64,000 nt of DNA, from positions 1-64,000 of the forward strand of contig CAJTLT010000007.1 of assembly GCA_910577375.1 (NCBI GenBank), written 5' to 3'. A program made the position numbers and the translations under genes. This document shows, in pieces, positions 57,418 through 64,000 of the stretch. Source of the stretch: an uncultured Christensenella sp. (GTDB lineage Bacteria; Bacillota; Clostridia; Christensenellales; Borkfalkiaceae). Position 1 is the first letter of the stretch, and each line of letters opens with the position of its first letter. Below the pieces are notes generated by a model. It saw only the letters and a program-made list of their open reading frames with translations, ran no database searches and was not told the origin of the DNA.

Positions 57418-58170
57418 GTGAAATACATAAAATTAACAAGCGAAAATTTAGAAAAAGAACACATATGCTGCGCTATATCCAACAACAAAGATATACAGGT
57501 ATCAAGCAAAAAGGCGTGGCTTGCCGAAAGGTTTAAAGACGGTTTGACTTTTTTGAAATCGACAGAACGCGGCAAGTGCTTTATAGAATATATCCCCGCG
57601 GAAAACGCGTGGTGCCCAATCGAGGCGAGCGGATATATGCACATAAACTGTTTGTGGGTTTCGGGCTCGTTCAAAGGGCATGGCTATTCAAACGATTTGC
57701 TGTCTGAGTGCATACAAGAAGCAAAGGATACGGGCAAGCACGGAATAACGGTTATTTCCTCTCCTAAAAAAACGCCTTTTTTGTCAGACCCGAAGTATCT
57801 TGCGCATAAGGGCTTTAAGGTTGCGGACAGCGCGGAGCCGTTTTTTACGCTTTTATATCTGCCGTTTGACAATTCCGCGCCCGTTCCAAAATTCAAGGAT
57901 TGTGCAAAACGTCCGCGAATAGAAAAGCAAGGGTTTGTTGTTTATTATACGCACGGCTGTCCTTTTACTGCGAAATATGTTCCGATAGTAGAAAATTTTG
58001 CAAAAGAAAAAGGCGTGCCGTTTGAAAGCGTTTTAATCGACAGCAAGGAAAATGCGCAAAACGCGCCCGCCGTATGGACTAATTATGCGGTGTTTTATAA
58101 CGGCTGTTATGTCACGAACGAAATTTTAAACGAAAAGAAATTTACGGAGCTTATCGAACGCTTGAAGTGA
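57418..58170 (+). CDS. YoaP-type GNAT acetyltransferase
   Basis: The first 140 residues are a GNAT acetyltransferase fold with the acetyl-CoA loop KGHGYSNDLLSECI (near residue 84-97), and the last part is a YoaP-type extension with a THGCPFTAKY segment, whose cysteine is in a thioredoxin-like CxxxxK arrangement (residues 178-187). Members are common in Clostridia and Bacilli; the substrate is unknown. The start is GTG 57418 behind GGGGAGGA. The SDR gene follows after 57 nt. Confidence 0.85.
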   Translation: MKYIKLTSENLEKEHICCAISNNKDIQVSSKKAWLAERFKDGLTFLKSTERGKCFIEYIPAENAWCPIEASGYMHINCLWVSGSFKGHGYSNDLLSECIQEAKDTGKHGITVISSPKKTPFLSDPKYLAHKGFKVADSAEPFFTLLYLPFDNSAPVPKFKDCAKRPRIEKQGFVVYYTHGCPFTAKYVPIVENFAKEKGVPFESVLIDSKENAQNAPAVWTNYAVFYNGCYVTNEILNEKKFTELIERLK

Positions 58171-58227
58171 GTTTGCAAATGAGCGCGTGAAGTTAATTAA
58201 AAACCGATAGTTTGGAAATTAAAAAAT

Positions 58228-59013
58228 ATGGAAAACGATTGCAAAAAAAAGAAAACAGCCCTTCTTACGGGGGCTACGGGCGGTTTGGGCTATTGCATTT
58301 TAAAAGAGCTTTTAAAAGAGCCTGTTGACGAAATATGGGCGTTCGGCAGAAATTCCGCCCGCCTTGAAAAACTGAAAGAAGAATTCGGGGAAAAAATTAC
58401 CGTGTTCTGCGCGGATTTGACCGATAAAGATTTTGCGGATTTTTTAAACGGCAAACTCATGGAAAGCAATCCCGATATAGTTTATCTTATAAACAACGCG
58501 GGGGCGGGGCAGTTTAAAAAAACTGCGGATTTCACTGCGGAAGAAATAAGCGATACAATAGATTTGAATTGCAAAGCTGCGCCGATAATCACGAATTGCT
58601 GTCTGCCTTATATGAATGAGGGCGGCAGAATAATCAATATTTGTTCTGCGGCGGCATTTCAGCCCGTTCCGTATATCAATTTTTACGCGGCTTGCAAGGT
58701 ATTTTTCCGCAGTTATTCGAGGGCGCTTAACGCGGAACTCAAACCGAGAAAAATTTCCGTTACGGCGGTTTGCCCCGGCTGGATTGATACGGATTTCATA
58801 ATAGAGGAATTAAACGGCATAAAGGTTAAATATCCCGCGCTGGTAAAGCCCGAACGCGTTGCCAAAAAGCTTATGAAGGACGCGAAAAGAGGCAAGGATA
58901 TGTCGGTTTGTCTGCTTTATATGAAAATGCAGCATTTTCTGGTAAAAATGCTGCCTCAAAAGCTTGTTATGAAAATCTGGATTTCCGGTGCAAAGAAATA
59001 TCTCGGAGATTAA
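58228..59013 (+). CDS. Short-chain dehydrogenase/reductase (SDR)
   Basis: Classical SDR of 261 residues: dinucleotide motif TGATGGLG at residues 13-20, NNAG near 89, active-site serine near 139 in ICSAAAF, and YAACK (153-157). CPGWIDTDF follows. The catalytic tetrad is complete. The substrate cannot be inferred. There is no good Shine-Dalgarno in front of ATG 58228, and it may be read through from the YoaP-like gene. The last 4 nt overlap the convergent ZIP transporter gene. Confidence 0.88.
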   Translation: MENDCKKKKTALLTGATGGLGYCILKELLKEPVDEIWAFGRNSARLEKLKEEFGEKITVFCADLTDKDFADFLNGKLMESNPDIVYLINNAGAGQFKKTADFTAEEISDTIDLNCKAAPIITNCCLPYMNEGGRIINICSAAAFQPVPYINFYAACKVFFRSYSRALNAELKPRKISVTAVCPGWIDTDFIIEELNGIKVKYPALVKPERVAKKLMKDAKRGKDMSVCLLYMKMQHFLVKMLPQKLVMKIWISGAKKYLGD

Positions 59014-59870
59014 AACATTACCAAAAGGAAGCCCGCAAGTACGCCCACGAAAAGCGAGAGCGCGGGCATTTTGCTTTTCCACATCAGAATCGATTCGGGG
59101 AGAAGTTCGCCGAATACAACATAAAGCATTGCGCCGCTTGCAAACCCGAGCGACAGCATAAGCATTATTTCGTTTATTCCGCCGAGGGCATATCCCAAAA
59201 CCGCGCCCAATACCGTGGGAAGCCCGCTTAAAGCCGTAAGCAATACGGCTTTTGTTTTGCCCATTCCGCCCGAAATCAGCGGCACGGAAACCGCCATGCC
59301 CTCGGGGATATTGTGCAGACCGATAACTATCGCCATTATAAAACCGCTGCCCGAAAACAAATTAGCCGTAACGTCGGGCGTTATTGCATAAGAAGCGCCT
59401 ATTACCATACCTTCGGGCAGATTGTGCAAAGCGATTGCCGTCATCATCACAAGCCCCGCAACAAACAGATTTGATTTTGCTTTTTTGTGCGTTTCAAGGT
59501 GGTTGGAGTGGATAAGCTCGTCCAAATCGTCCGCGGTGGCGGGGTGGTTTTTGTCTATGTGCGTTACTTCATGGTTTGTTTTTTTATCGATTATAAAATT
59601 CAGAATATAAATTATGGCGTAACCCGCGGCGACGGCGACTACGACGATTAAAGGCGTATAGGAGGGGAGAACGCCATCTTTCATCATTTCCACGGGTTCG
59701 CTCATTAAATCGAAGCATACAACCGCAAGCATTATGCCTGCGGCAAAAGAAAGGAGCAGGCTTACTATTTTGTTGGAATCTCTGCGCAATACCGCGCCTG
59801 CAACTCCGCCAAGCCCAGTGCCTACAACGCCCGATATGAAAGTTATTACAATAATTGCAAGATAAGCCAT
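59010..59870 (-). CDS. ZIP-family metal transporter
   Basis: A 286-residue membrane protein with eight helices. The metal-binding helix pair is clear: ALHNLPEGMVIG near residue 143 and GLHNIPEGMAV near 185, the H-N-x-P-E-G signature used for Zn2+ (and Fe2+/Mn2+). The loop between helices 3 and 4 contains histidines (NHEVTHIDKNHPATADDLDELIHSNHLETH), as in ZupT-type carriers. No Fur/Zur box was recognised upstream, and its start has no clear Shine-Dalgarno. Its stop overlaps the SDR stop by 4 nt. Confidence 0.92.
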   Translation of the reverse strand: MAYLAIIVITFISGVVGTGLGGVAGAVLRRDSNKIVSLLLSFAAGIMLAVVCFDLMSEPVEMMKDGVLPSYTPLIVVVAVAAGYAIIYILNFIIDKKTNHEVTHIDKNHPATADDLDELIHSNHLETHKKAKSNLFVAGLVMMTAIALHNLPEGMVIGASYAITPDVTANLFSGSGFIMAIVIGLHNIPEGMAVSVPLISGGMGKTKAVLLTALSGLPTVLGAVLGYALGGINEIMLMLSLGFASGAMLYVVFGELLPESILMWKSKMPALSLFVGVLAGFLLVMF

Positions 59871-59961
59871 AAAATTTACCGTTTGCCGCGCTTTGCGCGC
59901 GTACGCATACGCCCATTATAAGCACGGAGCGCGCAAAAAGCAAGCATATACGGGGCAATAT

Positions 59962-59995
59962 AAAAGGAGCGGGTTTCGCCGCTCCTTTTTAATAA
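59962..59995. terminator. Bidirectional terminator after pgm
   Basis: AAAAGGAGCGG is exactly inverted with a short loop (59962-59990), A and T runs on both sides. Confidence 0.85.
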
Positions 59996-60006
59996 GTTTT
60001 ATAAGT

Positions 60007-61728
60007 TTAAACGCCCAAAAGCTTTTTAGCCGCCGTCTGCATTTTTTCAAGCGCTTCTTCCGCTTCTTGCTTGTTGCGCGATTTTACGGAAAAATAAATC
60101 TTGAGCTTGGGTTCCGTGCCCGAAGGACGGACGCAGATAAAGCTGCCGTTTTCAAGCTCGTAATATACGCAGTTGGTGAGGGGAGAGCCTATTTCGGAAA
60201 CCGCGCCCGTTGCGATATCTGTTTTGACGTTTTTGGAATAATCCCTAACGGAAGAAACCTTGTAAATATCGAATTCTTTCGCGGGGTTAACTTTAAGCCC
60301 GTCTACAACGGCGTTCATTTCTTTCATTGCGTTCAGTCCCTTGAACGGTATGGAAATGTTGCAGTCGAGAACGTAACCGTATTCGCTGTAAATTTCCTGC
60401 AAACGCTGATAAACGGTTTTTCCTATGGAAGTATAGTAGCAAACCATTTCCGCGCAGAGCATAGACGCAACAACCGCGTCTTTGTCGCGCGCGTGCGTGC
60501 CGCGCAGATATCCGCAGCTTTCTTCAAAACCGAACACGTATGTGTATGATTTATCTCTTTCCCAAAGCTTTATTTTTTCGCCTATGAATTTGAAGCCTAC
60601 CGGCGTTTCGAAAAGCGTAACCCCGTATTTCTGGCAAATTGGTTTAACCATTCCGGTGGTAACGAACGACTTTACAACGGCGGCGTTTTTGGGCAGAGTT
60701 CCGTCCTCTTTAAGCCTTGTGAGGATATAATCCAAAAGTAGTATGCCGACCTGATTGCCGGAAAGCGCTTCGAATTCGCCCTCTTTGTTCTTTACGGCAA
60801 CGCCGAGCCTGTCGCTGTCGGGGTCGGTGCCGAAAACAACCGTCGCGCCTATTTTCTGCGCGAGATTTATACCCATTGAAAGAGTTTCTTTATATTCGGG
60901 GTTGGGCACTTCCACGGTTGAAAAGTTAGTGTCTTTTTTGGTCTGCTCCTCAACCACGGTGGCGTTGATGCCGATCTTTTTGAGTATGGTTGTTACTGGG
61001 ATATAACCCGAACCGTGAACGGGGGTGTATACAAGCTTTAAATCCTTTCCGCACGTTTTGACCGCCTTTTTGGAAAGGGCGAGCTTTTTAAGCTCCTTGT
61101 AATATTTTTTGTCGACCTTTGCTGGTACGGTTTTAATATATTTGCGCACCTGTTCCAAAGTGGGGGAAGGGGAATCGAGGTAGTCGGTGATTTTCTGTAT
61201 GTATTCCACTACGGCGGCGGTGTCTTCGGGGGACATCTGCGCGCCGTCTTCGCCGTATACCTTATAGCCGTTGTATTGCTTGGGATTGTGCGACGCGGTT
61301 ATCATAATTCCCGCAACCGTTTTCAGTTCGCGCACAGCGAAGGAAAGCATGGGTACGGGGTGGACTTCGGAAAATTTATAAGCCGTTATTCCGTTCGCCG
61401 CAAGCACTTCTGCCGCCGCCGAAGCGAATTCGTCGCTCTTGTAACGCGTATCGTAGGAAATAGCCACGCCTCTTTGCATAGCCGTTGCGCCGAGTTTTTT
61501 TATAAATTCGGCAAGCCCCTGCGTTGCGCGCTTTACGGTGTATACGTTCATCATATTCGTGCCGTAGCCGATTATTCCGCGCATACCCGCCGTGCCGAAC
61601 TCAAGCTCCGCGCCGAAGCGGTATTCGATATCTTCTTTATCGTTTTTTATATTTTCAAGCTCGCTTTTAGCCTCCGAGCAGAGACGTTTATCGGAAAGCC
61701 AGCTTTCGTACGTTTGTTTGTATCCCAT
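60007..61728 (-). CDS. pgm: Alpha-phosphohexomutase (phosphoglucomutase/phosphomannomutase)
   Basis: Interconverts hexose-1- and 6-phosphates. The 573-residue protein follows the PgcA/PgmB-type domain order: FGTAGMRGIIGYGTNMMN near residue 47, phosphoserine loop TASHNPKQYNGYKVYGEDGAQM near 143, metal loop DPDSDRLGVAV near 300, sugar loop GFEESCGYL near 395 and C-terminal phosphate loop RPSGTEPKLKIYF. All sites look complete. AAGGAGGA precedes ATG 61728. It differs from glmM in length and loops, so the two are not redundant. Confidence 0.95.
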   Translation of the reverse strand: MGYKQTYESWLSDKRLCSEAKSELENIKNDKEDIEYRFGAELEFGTAGMRGIIGYGTNMMNVYTVKRATQGLAEFIKKLGATAMQRGVAISYDTRYKSDEFASAAAEVLAANGITAYKFSEVHPVPMLSFAVRELKTVAGIMITASHNPKQYNGYKVYGEDGAQMSPEDTAAVVEYIQKITDYLDSPSPTLEQVRKYIKTVPAKVDKKYYKELKKLALSKKAVKTCGKDLKLVYTPVHGSGYIPVTTILKKIGINATVVEEQTKKDTNFSTVEVPNPEYKETLSMGINLAQKIGATVVFGTDPDSDRLGVAVKNKEGEFEALSGNQVGILLLDYILTRLKEDGTLPKNAAVVKSFVTTGMVKPICQKYGVTLFETPVGFKFIGEKIKLWERDKSYTYVFGFEESCGYLRGTHARDKDAVVASMLCAEMVCYYTSIGKTVYQRLQEIYSEYGYVLDCNISIPFKGLNAMKEMNAVVDGLKVNPAKEFDIYKVSSVRDYSKNVKTDIATGAVSEIGSPLTNCVYYELENGSFICVRPSGTEPKLKIYFSVKSRNKQEAEEALEKMQTAAKKLLGV

Positions 61729-61849
61729 TGTATCCTCCTTAACTATAAATATACCGCCGCCGCATACTATATGCCCCGAACGTATATTGCCTTATACGAT
61801 TATACAGAAAAATATCCCCCTTGTAAAGGGGGAATGAAAAAATAAATTG

Positions 61850-61890
61850 AAAAAATTGCATATATTCCCGCTTTTTTTGCGTATATGCGG
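61850..61890 (-). terminator. Terminator of the rdgB operon
   Basis: On the minus strand GCATATA (61882-61888) pairs with TATATGC (61858-61864), followed by AATTTTTTC. Confidence 0.55.
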
Positions 61891-61893
61891 GTT

Positions 61894-62862
61894 TTAATCC
61901 TCTGTTCCGCGGAAAAACTCTTCCCGCGTGGGGATATGCTCTTTTTCGCTCTTTACTATGGTGTCTTTATCGAGGAAGTATTTAAGCTCTTCCCTGTCGT
62001 AATAATTTACGAATTCGAAGCTTATTAAAATCACATAGCTTGCGGGTATCGTGAGCAGCATCCCGACCCCGAGCGTAAGTATCAGAGCGGCGGAGTTGAG
62101 CGCGAATATTATAAGCACCAGCACCGCGAAGTTGGACGCTACTGTAAGAGTGCCCTTGTTTTTCTGAGAGAACGTATATTTGAGCGAGCCGAGCTGACCT
62201 TTTTTGCCGCGTATAAGGGCGGGGAGCCAGTCGCAAGTGAAAGTCATTTTAATTACTATTGAAATAACTATTACAAGCACGAAAAGGAACACGCAGATAA
62301 AGAAATACAAAACGTTGTTCAAAAGGAAGAACAAAAGGAAGAACATCGCCACGCCGACTACCAAATCATAGAGAATGGAAAGGGGTACATATATGGCGTT
62401 GTAAACAGTCGCTTCCTTTAAGTTGCGTATAAGCGTTCCAAGAAACGGCTGTTCCGCGCGCAAAGCCATTTTGTCGTTTATAAGCGAAGCCGTCGCGTAG
62501 TTACCCAAACCTTCGAACCATTTTGCCACGATATATACAAGCAGCAATAAAAGTCCGCTTAACGCAATCTGGGTTGATTTGGTTTGCAACAGCACCATAA
62601 AATCCTCATACGCCTGCTGTACTTTTTGTGAGAACTCGCCAAGCTCATGCACGTTGCCGTTTAAAAGGTTTGTGATAAACCCAGAAAGCCCGCCGAAAAG
62701 GTTGTTCAGCTGTTCCGAATTCAAAAGCTCTTTGATAAAAGGATAAATTCCTAGGGTGCATATTATGCCCGAAACAAGCAATACGACAAGCCTGTATAAA
62801 AGCTGTTTATATACCGTTTTGAAGTTGTCCACAAATACGTGGAATGTGTGTTTGAATTTCAT
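61894..62862 (-). CDS. Hypothetical integral membrane protein (322 aa)
   Basis: Five to six hydrophobic helices, with the first at residues 23-43 and further ones near 97-112, 150-195 (a long double hairpin) and 232-270. A soluble loop of about 45 residues (50-95) lies between helices 1 and 2. It ends with a basic/acidic tail. No catalytic residues or family motif recognised. It is the third gene of the rdgB-yfcE operon (27 nt gap), unusual company for a membrane protein. Confidence 0.7.
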   Translation of the reverse strand: MKFKHTFHVFVDNFKTVYKQLLYRLVVLLVSGIICTLGIYPFIKELLNSEQLNNLFGGLSGFITNLLNGNVHELGEFSQKVQQAYEDFMVLLQTKSTQIALSGLLLLLVYIVAKWFEGLGNYATASLINDKMALRAEQPFLGTLIRNLKEATVYNAIYVPLSILYDLVVGVAMFFLLFFLLNNVLYFFICVFLFVLVIVISIVIKMTFTCDWLPALIRGKKGQLGSLKYTFSQKNKGTLTVASNFAVLVLIIFALNSAALILTLGVGMLLTIPASYVILISFEFVNYYDREELKYFLDKDTIVKSEKEHIPTREEFFRGTED

Positions 62863-62889
62863 AAGACCTCATATATGCCGCAAATAACG

Positions 62890-63357
62890 CTATAACCGCA
62901 CGGTTTTAGCCACGGCTTTATCTCCGTTTACAACAAGATAACAATAGCTGTTTTGACTGTATCTCGATAAATTTCCGGGGTTTATAACGGTTACTCCGTC
63001 TATTATCTCCTCGCGCGCCTGATGCGTGTGCCCGTAAAGCGCAATTGAACAGTTAAGCTCTTTTGCGCGGGCGGCAAGCTTTGCGGGCGTGCTTTTTACC
63101 GAATACAAATGCCCGTGCGTTGCGAAAATTTTAACGTTTTCCATTTCTATCACGGCTTCGTCTTCGCCGAGCTTTATAAAATCGCAGTTGCCGTTTATAA
63201 CCTTGGTTTTGTCTGGGAATTCCGTGCGCACCGCCGAACCGTCGGAAGAGGTGTCGCCCAGATGGATTATATAATCGCTTTCCGCAAAGATCGATTTAAG
63301 TTCGTTTAAACGGGGCATATTGCCGTGGGAATCGGAAATTATAACCGCCGTTTTCAT
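62890..63357 (-). CDS. YfcE/MJ0936-type metallophosphoesterase
   Basis: A 155-residue metal-dependent phosphodiesterase: SDSHGN at the start, HLGDTSSDG, NGNCD, ATHGHLYS and GHTHQA supply the ligands for the two metals. The family hydrolyses phosphodiesters including cyclic nucleotides in vitro; the physiological substrate is not known. ATG 63357 overlaps the rdgB stop by 4 nt (ATGA), so its translation is coupled; TTG 63378 is a less likely start. Confidence 0.92.
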   Translation of the reverse strand: MKTAVIISDSHGNMPRLNELKSIFAESDYIIHLGDTSSDGSAVRTEFPDKTKVINGNCDFIKLGEDEAVIEMENVKIFATHGHLYSVKSTPAKLAARAKELNCSIALYGHTHQAREEIIDGVTVINPGNLSRYSQNSYCYLVVNGDKAVAKTVRL

Positions 63358-63923
63358 ATCTTTTTTCTTAAATCGCAAAGCGCGCGGTATCTGTGAGATA
63401 CCGAATTTTTCTCTTCGTCTGTTGCAAGCCCGAAGCTCTTTTTCAAATCGTCGGAATAAAAAATGCAGTCGTAACCGAAACCGTTCGTCCCTATTTCTTC
63501 ATAAAGGATTTTGCCGTGCGTTCTGCCTTCGCCGAAATACGTTTTGCCGTTCGGGAAGCACAGGCAAACCGCGCTTTCGAAATACGCGCGTCTGTCGTAA
63601 ACGTTTTCAAGCCTTTTTAACAAAAGCTTTCTGTTTTCCGCGTCGCCCTCGCCCGAAAATCTTGCAGAATAAATCCCCGGTGCGCCGCGCAGACTTTCAA
63701 CGCAAAGCCCCGAATCATCGGAGAGAGCGGGCAGCGAAAATTTCTTCGCTATGGTTTCCGCTTTGATTTTTGCGTTTTCCTTGAACGTTTTGCCCGTTTC
63801 TTCGATATCGCCGTCAAAGCCCAGCTCCTGCATGGAAACTATTTCCACGCCCGTAAAAATGGCTTTGATTTCCGTAATTTTTCCTTTGTTGCCGCTGGCA
63901 ACGACTATTTTTTCAAGTTCCAT
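63354..63923 (-). CDS. rdgB: XTP/dITP (non-canonical purine NTP) pyrophosphatase
   Basis: Removes XTP, ITP and dITP from the nucleotide pool so they are not put into DNA or RNA. The family marks are all there: VVASGNKGKITEIK near residues 7-20, EETGKTFKENAKIKAE near 43, LPALSDDSGLCVESLRGAPGIYSARF near 70, GFGYDCIF near 147 and SHRYRALCDLR at the end. The length (189 aa) is normal. ATG 63923 is 6 nt after a TATAAT, so the mRNA is leaderless. It is the first gene of a rdgB-yfcE-membrane protein operon. Confidence 0.96.
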   Translation of the reverse strand: MELEKIVVASGNKGKITEIKAIFTGVEIVSMQELGFDGDIEETGKTFKENAKIKAETIAKKFSLPALSDDSGLCVESLRGAPGIYSARFSGEGDAENRKLLLKRLENVYDRRAYFESAVCLCFPNGKTYFGEGRTHGKILYEEIGTNGFGYDCIFYSDDLKKSFGLATDEEKNSVSHRYRALCDLRKKI

Positions 63924-63929
63924 AGCTGT

Positions 63930-63958
63930 ATTATAATATAATCCGCATTAAATGTAAA
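63930..63958 (-). promoter_or_regulatory. rdgB operon promoter; leaderless
   Basis: On the minus strand TTTACA (63953-63958), a 17-base spacer and TATAAT (63930-63935). Exactly 6 nt to ATG 63923. Confidence 0.8.
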
Positions 63959-64000
63959 GGGGATTGCAAAACTTTCGGGGCGGCAAAGGGCGTGAAAAAG

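Overview
The window looks like a chromosomal contig from a Gram-positive, strictly anaerobic-type Bacillota (Clostridia). The indicators are AddAB rather than RecBCD, KtrAB potassium uptake, NiaR control of NAD synthesis, a membrane pyrophosphatase, ComF, lipoproteins with Gram-positive lipoboxes, LRR_5 (BspA-type) surface proteins and consensus TTGACA/TATAAT promoters. An uncultured gut lineage near Christensenellales fits, but the rank below class is a guess. The backbone has medium GC; the 25.8-44.9 kb stretch is visibly AT-richer and looks acquired.

Layout. 0-1.4 kb: the tail of a large serine recombinase, an XRE repressor with an operator-covered divergent promoter, and a tiny unknown gene. 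1.4-8.4 kb: hppA, kdgK, a YjbR-like protein, a D-2-hydroxyacid dehydrogenase, a YwaF-like membrane protein and a lipoprotein. 8.5-15.7 kb: addB-addA and a small membrane protein. 15.7-19.1 kb: a PRC-barrel protein and the nadB-nadC-niaR operon with a candidate NiaR operator. 19.2-25.4 kb: an ECF sigma factor coupled to a membrane-anchored LRR_5 protein, pnuC behind a structured RNA leader with a terminator, and an LRR_5 lipoprotein.

25.8-42.1 kb is a 16.3 kb integrated island. It lies between two perfect 45-bp copies of the 3' half of a tRNA-Gln(CTG) gene, and its tyrosine integrase sits next to the intact tRNA. The cargo is a type I restriction-modification operon (hsdM, hsdS, hsdR) interleaved with two zinc-ribbon miniproteins, a RES-like protein and membrane proteins. 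It also carries HEPN-like, GIY-YIG, XRE and Fic genes and a roughly 390-nt structured RNA unit. No relaxase or transfer genes are seen, so it is a defence-type island without its own conjugation machinery. Beyond the tRNA lie a decayed second integrase and a strongly promoted operon of three unrecognised genes (42.9-44.7 kb).

44.9-64 kb returns to backbone: ktrB-ktrA-comF, glmM-glmS, a tyrosine phosphatase, radC, tRNA-Ser(TGA), two tandem ankyrin proteins, a YdeI-like protein, a YoaP-like acetyltransferase, an SDR, a ZIP transporter, a phosphohexomutase, a membrane protein, a YfcE-like phosphodiesterase and an ITPase.

An unexpected recurring pattern is that several backbone genes (addB, the tyrosine phosphatase, the YdeI-like gene, rdgB and probably the YjbR-like gene) have a consensus promoter whose -10 box ends 6-7 nt before the start codon. 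Their mRNAs should therefore be leaderless. All calls are from reading the sequence only; no database search was run.
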